The translations under genes were made by a program, and so were the position numbers. A stretch of 64,000 bases of DNA from Flavobacteriales bacterium (GTDB lineage: Bacteria; Bacteroidota; Bacteroidia; Flavobacteriales_F; PHOS-HE28): positions 115,538 to 179,537 of the forward strand of contig JADKCV010000060.1 in assembly GCA_016718655.1 (NCBI GenBank), read 5' to 3'. The stretch's first letter is position 1, and every line of letters begins with the position of its first letter. This document shows, piece by piece, positions 1 through 8,856 of this stretch. Under the pieces are notes generated by a model. The model had not been told where the DNA came from. It saw only the letters and a program-made list of their open reading frames with translations, and ran no database searches.

Positions 1-52
1 TTGTTCGGCGAAGTGCGGGAACCCGTATCGCTTTGGGCCGTAGCATCGGTCC

Positions 53-1552
53 ATGGAACGGTTCATCCTTCTCCTCCTGCTCGGGCTCAGCCTCTCGGCT
101 CGATCGGCGACCTTTCACGTAGGTCCGAACGGTGACGATGGTAACTCCGGCCTTACACCGGAGGACGCTTGGGCCTCCCTCCAACACGCCGCCGAACTAG
201 CGGTCGCGGGTGATAGTGTGCTTGTCCAGCCCGGAGCGTACCAGGGTTTCGCGGCCATGGAACACAGTGGGACCGCTCAGGCCCCCATCGTGTTCATCGC
301 TCCGTCCGGTGGTGTGGTCATCACCTCACCTTGCGCATACAACGGACAGGATGGCATCAATGTGGAGAACGTGGAATGGGTCGTCGTGGAAGGGTTCGAG
401 GTGGTCGGCATGCCCCGAACAGGCATCCGTACCGTGCTCAGTGACCATGTCACACTACGTGGCAACACTTGCACCGCCAATGGCAAGTGGGGCATCCTCA
501 CTGGTTTCGCGGAGCACTGCATCATCGAATACAATGCGTGCAGCGGCAGCGTGCTGGAGCACGGCATCTATTTCAGCAACAGCGCGGATGATCCCATCAT
601 CCGTTACAATCAGTGCTTCGACAACAATGCCAATGGCATCCACATGAACGGTGATGTCAGCTTGGGTGGGGATGGTATCATCAGCAATGCGAGGGTGTAC
701 GGCAATGTCATCCATGGCAACGGTACGGCAGGAGGAAGTGGTATCAACTGCGACGGGGTCCGTGATTCGTGGTTCTTCAACAACCTGCTCCACGATAACC
801 ACGCCAGCGGTATCAGCTTGTATCGGATCGATGGGGGCGGCCCCAGCATCAACAACAGGGTTTACAACAATACCATCGTCCAAGCGACGGATGCCCGATG
901 GTGCGTGAACATCACGGAGGACTGCACCGGCAACCACGTGCTGAACAACATCCTCATCAACCAGCATCCGTTCCGTGGCAGCATCGTGGTGGATGCCACC
1001 GCCCTCACCGGCTTCGTCAGCGACCATAACCTCGTGACCGGGCGGCTGAGTCCCGATGGGGATGCCACCATCCTCGATCTGGTCGCCTGGCAGGCATTGG
1101 GCTTCGACACGCACTCACAGGTCGCACTTCCCCAGTCCCAGCTCTTCCTGGATCCCGGGGTGGACCACCATCCGCTTAGCCCCGTTGCGCAGCAGGTGGA
1201 CGCCGGGACCCAAGCGGTATCCACCGTGGTCGCGGTCGACCTCGATGGTCAACCCCGGCCACAAGGGGCCCACTATGACATCGGATGCTATGAGGCACTC
1301 CTTCCTACACGGGTCGTTGCGGAAGTGCCTTCCAGTTCGCGCATCAGTGCTTCGCCGGGGACCATCCACGTCGGCTCGACCGTACGTGGCGACCTCATTC
1401 AGGTACATGACCTGACAGGTAGGATGCACCACCATGGTGCGGCGGATGGCGGGGAGGAGCACATCGCCGTGCCGGTGGCCGGGGTATATCTGGTGCAACT
1501 GTCCAACGCGCAACGCTCCATGCGAACCGCGGTGCGTGTCGTGGTGCCTTGA
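53..1552 (+). CDS. Secreted right-handed beta-helix protein with T9SS sorting domain
   Basis: 499 residues. A hydrophobic signal peptide covers about residues 1-19. Next comes a segment typical of the start of DUF1565/parallel beta-helix proteins (HVGPNGDDGNSG, then a region like SVLVQPGAYQG near residue 60). Residues about 80-330 show the Asn/Gly/Val-rich repeat of a right-handed beta-helix (repeated 'N.I..N...GI'), a fold often used for polysaccharide binding or cleavage. The last 75 residues resemble a T9SS type A sorting domain (VHDLTGR, GVYLVQL, basic end RVVVP). Inferred to be exported and surface-attached or released by T9SS. Substrate unknown; no lyase catalytic residues could be assigned. 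The next gene starts 39 bp downstream in the same direction. Confidence 0.85.
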   Translation: MERFILLLLLGLSLSARSATFHVGPNGDDGNSGLTPEDAWASLQHAAELAVAGDSVLVQPGAYQGFAAMEHSGTAQAPIVFIAPSGGVVITSPCAYNGQDGINVENVEWVVVEGFEVVGMPRTGIRTVLSDHVTLRGNTCTANGKWGILTGFAEHCIIEYNACSGSVLEHGIYFSNSADDPIIRYNQCFDNNANGIHMNGDVSLGGDGIISNARVYGNVIHGNGTAGGSGINCDGVRDSWFFNNLLHDNHASGISLYRIDGGGPSINNRVYNNTIVQATDARWCVNITEDCTGNHVLNNILINQHPFRGSIVVDATALTGFVSDHNLVTGRLSPDGDATILDLVAWQALGFDTHSQVALPQSQLFLDPGVDHHPLSPVAQQVDAGTQAVSTVVAVDLDGQPRPQGAHYDIGCYEALLPTRVVAEVPSSSRISASPGTIHVGSTVRGDLIQVHDLTGRMHHHGAADGGEEHIAVPVAGVYLVQLSNAQRSMRTAVRVVVP

Positions 1553-1579
1553 TCCGAGCGACGGTTCCGACCGATCCGC

Positions 1580-1587
1580 CATCTTTG
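1580..1587 (+). promoter_or_regulatory. -7 box CATCTTTG of gene 1592
   Basis: CATCTTTG matches the TTTG half of the Bacteroidota -7 consensus TAnnTTTG and ends 4 nt before the ATG at 1592. The GGAGG in between could also act as a ribosome binding site. It lies in the short gap after the upstream gene, so the second gene may have its own start. Confidence 0.45.
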
Positions 1588-1591
1588 GAGG

Positions 1592-2608
1592 ATGAAGCAC
1601 ATTACTCTGTCCATCGCTGGTATCACCTCCTTGGTGACCGTGGCCCAACCGGTCCTGACGGTGGATGATCTGCAGGAGAATATCGGTGTGCAGGTGCCCC
1701 TCTACGTGGGCAACTACTACAACCCTGGGCCAGCCACCAACAATTTCACCCTCAACCGGGGCAATGCCGTGCTTGGCACACCCACCGGCTCAGAGGTGGT
1801 GGACCCTGACGCCACACCCTACGGAAGTTCGTATCCCCAGGCCAACATCGCCAGTCGCGGCATCACGGATACCACCCTGTTCAACTATGGCCTCTTGAAC
1901 GCCTCCGGACTCTATTCCTTCGGGCGATATGGTCCTATGGAACATGTCATCCTGAACAACCCTGAACTGCAGTTCCGTTTGCCCATGAACTTGGGCGATA
2001 CTTGGACCGATCAATGGTCAGGAGCGGGTACCAATGGAGGTCAGAACTTCTCGCGTTCGGGCACCACCACAGGCACTTACAATGGCTATGGCAACGTGAC
2101 CACTCCGTTCGGCAGCTTCCAGAACGTGGCCCGGATCCAGGTGGATCAGAACTACTACGACATCCAGACCGGGTTCGAGGTGAATTTCCAGACCACCAAT
2201 GTGTACTACTACATCAGCGGCTTCAACCGACCCATCTTCAGCACCTCACGTGGTTTCGTGGACTTGGGTCTCGGAGCCGGGCTGGAGCAGATCATCTCCT
2301 TCGCCACCTTCGCGGATCCCAGTGCGGTGGGTATTGAAGAGGACGGCGCTCAACCCCTTCCGGTCAGCGTCCATCCCAATCCGGCCGACGACCTCTTCCA
2401 CGTGTCATGGACCGGGCGGCCGGGTGCGGTATATGCCATTGACCTGCTTGATGCGACCGGGCGGATGGTCAGTTCATCGGTACCGAACCTTACCACAGAT
2501 CTTTCGCGAGCCACGGTGAACGTGGCAGACCTCCCAGGTGGGGTCTACCTGATGCGCCTCAGTGAAGCCGGTCGTCCGGTGCGTGTCGTGCCGGTGATGA
2601 TCCGCTGA
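1592..2608 (+). CDS. T9SS-sorted secreted protein of unknown function
   Basis: 338 residues. N-terminal hydrophobic signal about residues 1-19. The middle (20-250) is rich in Asn, Tyr, Gly and Thr and looks like a secreted beta protein; I recognise no enzyme family. The C-terminal 80 residues are a clear T9SS type A domain: VHPNPADDLF, then LLDATGRMV, then LPGGVYLMRLS, with a basic tail. The ATG at 1592 is preferred because it follows a TTTG box and GGAGG and is followed directly by the signal peptide. Same direction as the beta-helix gene upstream, so possibly co-expressed. Confidence 0.8.
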   Translation: MKHITLSIAGITSLVTVAQPVLTVDDLQENIGVQVPLYVGNYYNPGPATNNFTLNRGNAVLGTPTGSEVVDPDATPYGSSYPQANIASRGITDTTLFNYGLLNASGLYSFGRYGPMEHVILNNPELQFRLPMNLGDTWTDQWSGAGTNGGQNFSRSGTTTGTYNGYGNVTTPFGSFQNVARIQVDQNYYDIQTGFEVNFQTTNVYYYISGFNRPIFSTSRGFVDLGLGAGLEQIISFATFADPSAVGIEEDGAQPLPVSVHPNPADDLFHVSWTGRPGAVYAIDLLDATGRMVSSSVPNLTTDLSRATVNVADLPGGVYLMRLSEAGRPVRVVPVMIR

Positions 2609-2666
2609 ATCGCACAACCGCTCCAGCGCGCAGTGCATTCACGAAAGAGAACGATCGTGGAAGGGA

Positions 2667-2987
2667 TCAGCCCTCGACCACCGCAGCGGACTTGCGCGCA
2701 GGCATGCGGTCCGCAGCCCGGTTGAAGGTCCAATCGTACTTGCCTCCGCTGCGCGGCATGGCATGGCACTGCGGGATCAGGTTCAGCATGTTCGCCTTCA
2801 CCAGCTTCTTCAGGAAATTGCGGAAGTGGAGACCCTGTTGCAGGTCGCGCTCCACCAACTTCAGGTCGGCCAACACCCCATAGAGTTCTTCGCTCCGTAC
2901 GTTCACGGACCGGGTGTTCTCGAGGTGAAGCTCGATGGCCTTGCTGATGCGCAAGGCTTGTTGGATCTCTGCGGGCGTGATGGACAT
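2667..2987 (-). CDS. Small hypothetical helical protein
   Basis: 106 residues from an ATG at 2987. The frame is open further upstream, but the start chosen here follows a GACCTTTG box by 6 nt. The sequence is mostly helical and charged (AEIQQALRISKAIELHLENT, then a basic stretch NFLKKLVKANMLNLIPQCH) and ends in a K/R/A-rich tail. No signal peptide, membrane segment or known domain was recognised. It faces away from the small membrane protein gene at 3303. Function unknown. Confidence 0.6.
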   Translation of the reverse strand: MSITPAEIQQALRISKAIELHLENTRSVNVRSEELYGVLADLKLVERDLQQGLHFRNFLKKLVKANMLNLIPQCHAMPRSGGKYDWTFNRAADRMPARKSAAVVEG

Positions 2988-3302
2988 GGGCCACAAAGGT
3001 CGTTCATGAAAGGCCCGCCGCCAACGAAGTGGACCGAAATTCCGAGGAAATGTGTGGAATACCTGCCCCTGGATCGTGACGTTGGTCCCGGGAAGTGTGG
3101 GCTGCTGTGCCGGGCGCGACGTCACGACAGCCCCAAGACCGTATTCCCGGCTGGATAGGTAGCCGATGTTCCACACATCGTGGACGAACCTCCCTGCCAC
3201 CGATCATCGGACGATCACATGCCAAGCGCGTCAACCAACTGTGGATCATGACCATAGGCATGATCCGTGTGCATGCGGTCCAGGGTTTGCATCACCGACG
3301 AT
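2988..3302. other. Divergent intergenic region, about 315 bp
   Basis: Lies between the divergent genes 2667-2987 and 3303-3464. Apart from the minus-strand box at 2994-3001 and a possible TTTG about 13 nt before the plus-strand start at 3303, no RNA, repeat or convincing ORF is visible. The open minus-strand frame through it is read as an upstream extension without coding support. Confidence 0.4.
2994..3001 (-). promoter_or_regulatory. -7 box GACCTTTG for gene 2667-2987
   Basis: GACCTTTG on the minus strand ends 6 nt before the ATG at 2987. One of the short-leader boxes seen throughout the window. Confidence 0.45.
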
Positions 3303-3464
3303 ATGACGGATGAGCACTACAACCAACCCGGAAAGTTGCCAGAACCACTCGAGGATGAGGAGCCTACCGACCTGCCTGCGACCAAGTGGATCTTCATATC
3401 GGTGCTGGTCGTCTCAGTGATCGCTATGGTGTGGCTCGCCTTCCTCCATGACAAAGGGCAGTGA
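3303..3464 (+). CDS. Small single-pass membrane protein
   Basis: 53 residues from the ATG at 3303 (a GTG 36 bp upstream in frame is less likely). Acidic, Pro-rich N-terminal half (EPLEDEEPTDLP), then one strongly hydrophobic segment (WIFISVLVVSVIAMVWLAFL), then a short basic end. This is a tail-anchored or single-pass inner-membrane layout. No family recognised. Flanked by a divergent and a convergent hypothetical gene, so context gives no function. Confidence 0.55.
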   Translation: MTDEHYNQPGKLPEPLEDEEPTDLPATKWIFISVLVVSVIAMVWLAFLHDKGQ

Positions 3465-3524
3465 AGCTTCAATGATCGATAGGTAGTGCAAGCAGATCGG
3501 GGCATTGCATAGGGAGGCCTACGC

Positions 3525-3848
3525 TCATCCCACCACGGCCATCAGCTCTTCGATGATCGCCTTGGCTCGACGACAGTCCCGGACCCCGTCCGAATAGAGT
3601 TCCACCCTCGGTGTGAGGGTGTTCTCCCGCAAACGTTCCAGCAGGTGTACCAATCGGGTGAGACGTGTATCGTAGGTCAGCCCTTCGTCCACCATCCGGT
3701 CGATCTCCACCAACAGGCCTTGGTCCACGTGCTGCCGCGCGAACTCCGATTCCAACTGCTCGAGACTTCGTTTCAGACGGCGGAGGTGGCGCACCAGCTG
3801 TTCGGCTTCCATGGCCCGAAAAGTAAGGCCGGTGGGCGGTTCGCTCAT
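3525..3848 (-). CDS. Hypothetical helical protein
   Basis: 107 residues from the ATG at 3848, or 95 from the internal ATG at 3812. The outer start overlaps the stop of the upstream T9SS gene as ATGA, suggesting translational coupling. The inner start follows a TACTTTTC box by a few bases, so it could be the native start of a separate transcript. The protein is Leu/Arg/Glu-rich (LRRLKRSLEQLESEF), predicted all-helical and possibly coiled-coil, with no signal peptide. No family recognised. Confidence 0.6.
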   Translation of the reverse strand: MSEPPTGLTFRAMEAEQLVRHLRRLKRSLEQLESEFARQHVDQGLLVEIDRMVDEGLTYDTRLTRLVHLLERLRENTLTPRVELYSDGVRDCRRAKAIIEELMAVVG

Positions 3849-5387
3849 TGGATCAGCACGCGCACGAGCCCCGTGCGCTGTGTGGCCGACCAGCGCTCCA
3901 CGAGGTAGGAGCCAGCCTCCAATCCGCTCAGGTCCACCGTGCCGCCAGATTCAAGTTCCAACTCCCCGTACCAAGCGACCGCCCATGTCGATCACATGCA
4001 GCACTTCCGTGCCGTCCATCGCCCAGCCCGGCGTCCAACCGGTGCCACGTGGGACCAGTGTGATGCTACGGTCGTACGACCGGTCCGGTTCGTTCAGGCC
4101 TGTTGCGGTCGCGGCATCAAAGCCCAAGGCCAGGCCATAGGAGTCGTAGAAGCCCATGCCATAGGAGACGGCTTGGAACGGCTTATCGCAGACCAGTTCA
4201 TGGCTTCCTGATGGAATGCTCAGTTGCGCGTAGAACCAGTTCGATTGGCCGATGATCGGTTGGAACTGGGTGCTGATGTCGCTGCCATCCAGCAACATGC
4301 CGGCGACGCCCCCGTTCTGTTGCGCGACGATGTTCACGTATTGTTCGTTCGTGCTGAAGCCTTCCCGCGCATTCCACAAGAAGCGTTCATCGCGCAATGG
4401 AGTTGCTGGCAGGAAGATATAGTTCGGATCACCGTATGCACCATTGTTGCATGACTGGCTATCGTTGAATTGGCCCACGGCGATGGGGGAATTGCTCAGG
4501 ATGCGCAGTGGCGTGGTCACGTTCACGGCCAAGACCTCACCGGCTTCCAGGTCGTAGGTGGTCTGCCCTACGGTCACCTGTGCGGGGAGTGCGCCGCTCA
4601 TGATACGTACCTCATCGCCCCCGCGGTTCTTGAAGGGCACCACGAAATAGTCGCGCCCCCACAGTTCGAGCGGATACACCTGTTCGTACAGATGGTCGTC
4701 CGCCCCGCCCTGGTCACAATTCACGAGCGCCTGTCGAGCCCCCGCGAATACGGCCAATGGTTTACTATCGTCCAGTGCGCGAACGCGTGTTCCGCTCAGG
4801 TCGCCGAAAGCTTGCAGTTGCAAGCTCTGCCCGGCGTTCAACGTGACATTGAACGGCACGTTCGGCGGACGGAAACTCACCGTGAGAACGCTGGGTGTGA
4901 TCTCCACCATGGTGTTCTCCTGGGTGGCCATCACCACCAATTCGGACGGGGAGGCCGAACTGTCATCCGGACGCGCCAGTACCAGGTGATCCGTTCCCAA
5001 AGCGGACAGCGGAAGAACGAGCGTGGCTCCGCTGAAGTAGGGGCGTTCGTGATAGGCATACACCCGCACCGGTAGGTCGCTGTTCACTCGGACGCCGAAG
5101 TTGAACAAGGCCTCATCGCCACTGCCGTAATAGATGTTGGTGGGCAAGGACACCTCTTCATCCGTTCCTGCCTCCACACTGAAGGGGATCGAGAAGCCCG
5201 TGGCCGGAATGGTCACCGTGCCGTCCGTACCCACCTCACTACTGATCACCATGTGGAAACTGGGCGGCCCATTGAATTGGAGGTTCAGGTTCTCCATGAA
5301 GGTGAGCCAATGCTCGGTGCCGTAGGTGGTTTGCGCACGCGCTGGCAGCAGCCATGCGCTCAACAGGAGGATGGGGAGGTAGCGCAT
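3845..5387 (-). CDS. IgGFc-binding-like T9SS secreted protein (frameshifted)
   Basis: About 513 residues once one frameshift is allowed. Signal peptide at residues 1-18 (ending ARAQ), then a domain that begins TYGTEHWLTFMENL and has the pattern of the bacterial IgGFc-binding N-terminal domain (YAYHERPYF, LVVMATQENTMVEI, YPLELWGRDYFV, AVGQFNDSQSC). A T9SS sorting domain follows (VLHVIDMGGRLV, then in the next frame GGTVDLSGLEAGSYLVERW). The frame breaks in a C4 run at 3964-3967; C3 restores it and adds about 35 C-terminal residues ending at 3845. Without the correction the gene stops at 3951 and loses half its sorting signal. The true stop overlaps the downstream ATG (ATGA). Likely surface-exposed; ligand unknown. 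Confidence 0.8.
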
Positions 5388-5713
5388 GGTCCGATGGGTG
5401 TCTGGATGCAACAAGGACGGTGCGGAAGGTGTTCGCGCTGCCTGGGGGGCGTATCGCAGGTTGAAGCATGGTGCTGCCAAGGGCGGGGCGCATCAGTTAG
5501 TAACGGTACAATGAACCCACTCTTCATCAAAATGGGATGGTCGTACTGCGGAGATCGGATGGCGTCCCAAGGGTGCAGGGTCACTGCGGAAGGCCCTGCG
5601 CAGGCCTGAAGAGTCCCTGTTCGGACTTGCCCGCATGCTCTGATCCCCGGGTAACATACGAATGGCCACGGAGGTGCGTTGGATGTTGCGTTCAACGGAT
5701 CAATACCAAAGCC
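5388..5713. other. Divergent intergenic region, 326 bp
   Basis: Separates the IgGFc-binding-like gene (minus) from the delta-60 repeat gene (plus). It contains one copy of a hairpin-forming repeat (5575-5616) followed by a short inverted repeat AGTCC/GGACT at about 5612-5627. No credible ORF; the frame open upstream of 5714 has no signal peptide at its first start. Confidence 0.4.
5575..5616 (+). repeat. Hairpin repeat, copy 1
   Basis: Carries blocks GCAGGGTC, GCGGAAGG, CGCAGG and AGTCC in the same order and nearly the same spacing as copy 2 at 7325-7365. CTGCG (5584-5588) can pair with CGCAG (5599-5603) around a 10-nt loop starting GAAGG. Non-coding. Function unknown; could be a small mobile or structured RNA element. 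Confidence 0.45.
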
Positions 5714-7240
5714 ATGCGATACCGATCGACCATCCTGCTGCTGACCCTTGTTACTACACACGTTTCACGCGCCCAGCAAGCGGGTGATCCGGACAGCACG
5801 TTCAGTGCGGATGGCATCGCTGTCACGAACATCAGCCCGGGTAACGACTATGGCTTGGCCATGGCACTGCAGCCGGATGGTAGGATCGTAGTGGCTGGGA
5901 TGGCCACGACCACGGATGCACCTTCGGAACGGGTGGCGCTCGTTCGCTACATGCCCGATGGAAGCTTGGACAGTTCGTTCGGCAACGCAGGGGTCACATC
6001 GACTGCCATCGGTACCATTCGTTCGCAGGCCACCGCCGTCGCCATCCAGCCGGATGGTCGGATCATCATCGCGGGATTCTCCTCCAGTGGTGCATCGAGC
6101 TCCGTGTTCATGCTGGCGCGATACCAACCGGACGGATCCTTGGACAACACCTTTGGAGACAACGGCATCCTGTTCGACGACCTGGGTCCACAAAATGATA
6201 GGGCCAATGGAATGGTCCTTCAACCGGATGGCCGGATCGTGGTGACGGGACAGGCCGGGGGCGATCACGCCGTGGTGCGCTACAACGCCGATGGGTCGCG
6301 CGACAACAGCTTCGGTATCGATGGCATCCGTATCATGGACATTGCAGGCGGTGTGGATGTAGCCAACGCCGTGGTGCTGCAACCGGACGGTTTTATCGTG
6401 GTTGCCGGCCATTCCGTGTTGCAGGACGAGCCGGATGCCCAGGCCACGCTCGTGCGGTATGCGCCGGACGGTTCGCTCGACCCGACGTTCGGCACAGCGG
6501 GTATCCAGGTGAGCGCACTCACCAGCAACGATGACATGTACCACGCGATCGCGCTGCAAGCCGATGGACGCATTGTGGTGGCCGGAGCGAACATCGGGGT
6601 TGGGATCTACCAGGTCCTGCTGGCGCGTCATCTGGCTGACGGTAGTGTGGACGCTTCCTTTGATGACGAGGGTTTCATGCTCATGCCTATCGGCAACACA
6701 AGCACCTTGTCCTCGGTGGTCGTCCTCACGGATGGGAAGATCCTTGCCGGAGGAAGAACGGACAACAGGTTCCTGCTGATGCGCTTCGAAAGCGACGGTG
6801 CGATGGATGACGGATTCGGCGCGAATGGCGTGGTGAACACGTTCATCGGATCCAATGCATCGGGTGCTGGGCTTCTGGTGCAACCCGACGGCACGGCGCT
6901 CCTATGCGGCTTCGCTTGGTTCGCGCCGGCCTATGCCGATGTGGTCGTTGTCCGCTACCACATGGACAGTCCTGCCGGTCTTACAGAATGGGGTGAACAA
7001 CCCGCTGCACTACGGCTATTCCCGAACCCCGTCACTGACAACTTCCAGTTGGACCTGCCGCTGGTGGATGGTGCCTGGGCCTTACAAGTCCTTGATGCCA
7101 CGGGCAGACTGGTGCACCAAGAACGCATCACGGGGCTCAGCAGCACCGTGGATGTAAGCGCCTTGGGAGCTGGTCCCTACCACGTAGTGGCCAAGCACGG
7201 AAGCACCAACAGGGCCGGTCGCGTGATGGTGGTGCGGTAG
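5714..7240 (+). CDS. Delta-60 repeat (DUF5122) beta-propeller protein, T9SS-sorted
   Basis: 508 residues from the ATG at 5714, chosen because a signal peptide (ILLLTLVTTHVSRAQ) follows at once. Seven repeats of about 55-60 residues carry the delta-60 signature: 'QPDGRIVVAG' followed by 'DGSLDSSFG.NG' (for example AMALQPDGRIVVAG, then AIQPDGRIIIAG, then LQPDGFIVVAG, ending with a degenerate VQPDGTALLCG). Such repeats build a beta-propeller. The C-terminus is a T9SS domain: LFPNPVTDNFQLDLP, VLDATGRLVHQE, LGAGPYHVV, RVMVVR. Surface or secreted location inferred; no enzymatic residues seen. The gene is flanked on both sides by copies of the same short hairpin repeat. Confidence 0.9.
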   Translation: MRYRSTILLLTLVTTHVSRAQQAGDPDSTFSADGIAVTNISPGNDYGLAMALQPDGRIVVAGMATTTDAPSERVALVRYMPDGSLDSSFGNAGVTSTAIGTIRSQATAVAIQPDGRIIIAGFSSSGASSSVFMLARYQPDGSLDNTFGDNGILFDDLGPQNDRANGMVLQPDGRIVVTGQAGGDHAVVRYNADGSRDNSFGIDGIRIMDIAGGVDVANAVVLQPDGFIVVAGHSVLQDEPDAQATLVRYAPDGSLDPTFGTAGIQVSALTSNDDMYHAIALQADGRIVVAGANIGVGIYQVLLARHLADGSVDASFDDEGFMLMPIGNTSTLSSVVVLTDGKILAGGRTDNRFLLMRFESDGAMDDGFGANGVVNTFIGSNASGAGLLVQPDGTALLCGFAWFAPAYADVVVVRYHMDSPAGLTEWGEQPAALRLFPNPVTDNFQLDLPLVDGAWALQVLDATGRLVHQERITGLSSTVDVSALGAGPYHVVAKHGSTNRAGRVMVVR

Positions 7241-7324
7241 GTGCGCTGGTGTCATTTCGTGCGAACGGTACTGTGGTGGTGTGCAGTGTCCCTGCTAGGT
7301 GGATTTGGTCAGGAGACGAGGGGG

Positions 7325-7365
7325 GCAGGGTCTTTTGCGGAAGGATCTACGCAGGTTAAAAGTCC
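7325..7365 (+). repeat. Hairpin repeat, copy 2
   Basis: Second copy of the element at 5575-5616: GCAGGGTC, GCGGAAGG, CGCAGG and AGTCC in the same order. TGCG (7336-7339) pairs with CGCA (7350-7353) around the same 10-nt loop. It is followed by a separate 7-bp inverted repeat, GTCCGCT/AGCGGAC, about 20 bp downstream. Confidence 0.4.
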
Positions 7366-7476
7366 ATCTGCTGGCCGCAGGGTCGTCCGCTCAAATGCAG
7401 CGGACAGACCACTGCGGAGGTTTGGGTGAGAGCACCCTGCTTAGGTCTAAATTCGACATCGTGAGTAGATTCGGGC

Positions 7477-8349
7477 ATGAACTCCATCCTGCAGGATATC
7501 GAAGAACTCCGGTCGATCGTCCGACCTTTCATCGCCGCCCATCCGAGCAAGAGCATGCCGATAGTCGAATGGACTTTCCTTCACGCCTTGGAGCGTGTGG
7601 ATCGCAACCTCCATTCCATCCATACACTCGTGAAAGAGGATCTCGAGGCACACGAGCATGGTATCGGATTGCTCTCCCGTAACCTGCTCTCGGACTTCCT
7701 CATTATCGGGCATGCCGTGCGATCGTCTACACAGTTAACGATCGAGGCGGAGTTGATGCCGTTGTTCCGTTCCGATATCGAAAAGGTTGAAGCACATGAA
7801 GAACGGTACAACAGGAACAAGCAATTCACCACGGAGGAATATCTCGACTATCCAATTGGTGGAAGATTGAACCGAACGATCGGTGATATAGTGGCCGATT
7901 ACTATAAGGCCAACCCGGAGCCGATTGACCCAGCTATGAGCTGTCCTCATTGTAAGACAAAGAGACCAAAAAAGGTCACCAAAAAGCGGTGGGACAGCAA
8001 TGCGGATATCGCGGAGAAGGCAATGAAGATGAAGCCACCTTCAGCTTTGGCGGTGAACTTATGGCGAGCCTATGATCAATGGTTCTACTATAGCAAGTAT
8101 GAACACATCGGATGGCATTCCTTCGTGTTGACGAGGAGCAACACTGTAGAGATGATGGAGGCAAGGCTACGGCGGATCTTGCTACGGACATCTGTGTTGA
8201 TGGGTCTGTGCTTCGACATGCTGGAACACAGGGAAGAGTTGGAGCGATCAATGTCCATAGTGCAACGACTGTTCAATGAGACGCCGATACCTGCGGACAA
8301 AGAATCTGATCCGGGTTCAGAACTTGGAAAGGACAAGCCTCAAACCTGA
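7477..8349 (+). CDS. Hypothetical protein, lower-GC orphan
   Basis: 290 residues from the ATG at 7477. Mostly helical and charged, no signal peptide or membrane segment. One CxxC pair (SCPHCKTKRPKK, about residue 155) may bind a metal. The helical C-terminal half (YDQWFYYSKYEHIGWHS, then a run of MLEHREELERSM) loosely recalls DUF5677-like proteins, but I cannot assign the family. By eye the base composition is clearly less GC-rich than the neighbours, with more AAA/AAG and GAT codons, which suggests recent transfer. Neighbours give no functional hint. Confidence 0.7.
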   Translation: MNSILQDIEELRSIVRPFIAAHPSKSMPIVEWTFLHALERVDRNLHSIHTLVKEDLEAHEHGIGLLSRNLLSDFLIIGHAVRSSTQLTIEAELMPLFRSDIEKVEAHEERYNRNKQFTTEEYLDYPIGGRLNRTIGDIVADYYKANPEPIDPAMSCPHCKTKRPKKVTKKRWDSNADIAEKAMKMKPPSALAVNLWRAYDQWFYYSKYEHIGWHSFVLTRSNTVEMMEARLRRILLRTSVLMGLCFDMLEHREELERSMSIVQRLFNETPIPADKESDPGSELGKDKPQT

Positions 8350-8413
8350 AAAACGCAATTATGACTCTTCGCCGGGCCACCTGATAAACGAAGGGTTCCT
8401 GCCTCATGCATGC

Positions 8414-8845
8414 TCATCGGCTTTGCAGTCGTAGAACCTTGTCCAAAGGAAATTCAAACGTATCGCCAAGTCCTGTAAGCATATAGGTCTCGGTCACATC
8501 CATTTTCGCTTCTGCCTTATCCCACCAAGTACAGAGCAACAGCAGCTCCGCCCGCTGGAGTTGTTCATTCAAGAACGTAAGCATACGGCCCACCTCGGCC
8601 ATGGCGATCTCGCGCTCAGCGTTCAATTCCGGTGCATTCTCCCATGGCTCCGTGTAGGTCAACGTGCATGAGCATCCTTGGGATCCACCCATGAAGTAGA
8701 GATAGGGAAGTGGCAGTAGTCTTTGAACGCTGTCGTAGCCTTGCTCGTCGCTTGTGATCCGCCTGTAGTAGAACCCCGGGGCAACTGCGTTGAAGGGGAG
8801 CTCACCCAGGTCAGCGCTGGATCCGATGTAGATCAATTGGCACAT
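8414..8845 (-). CDS. Hypothetical protein
   Basis: 143 residues from the ATG at 8845. Begins MCQLIYIGSSADLGELPFN, contains a Cys-rich segment GGSQGCSCTLTY and two Trp-rich stretches (TEPWENAPEL, CTWWDKAE). No signal peptide and no transmembrane helix. Predicted mixed alpha/beta cytoplasmic protein. It ends close to the convergent gene 7477-8349 and starts just after the E1 dehydrogenase stop at 8857. Family not recognised. Confidence 0.6.
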   Translation of the reverse strand: MCQLIYIGSSADLGELPFNAVAPGFYYRRITSDEQGYDSVQRLLPLPYLYFMGGSQGCSCTLTYTEPWENAPELNAEREIAMAEVGRMLTFLNEQLQRAELLLLCTWWDKAEAKMDVTETYMLTGLGDTFEFPLDKVLRLQSR

Positions 8846-8856
8846 GGCTGTGCTGG

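Noticed and set aside
2988..3200. N-terminal extension of the gene ending at 2667
   Set aside because: The extension has no family character and the internal ATG at 2987 is preceded by a GACCTTTG box.
7241..7429. Small ORF directly after the delta-60 gene
   Set aside because: GTG start, Arg-rich composition, overlaps the hairpin repeat; no support as a gene.
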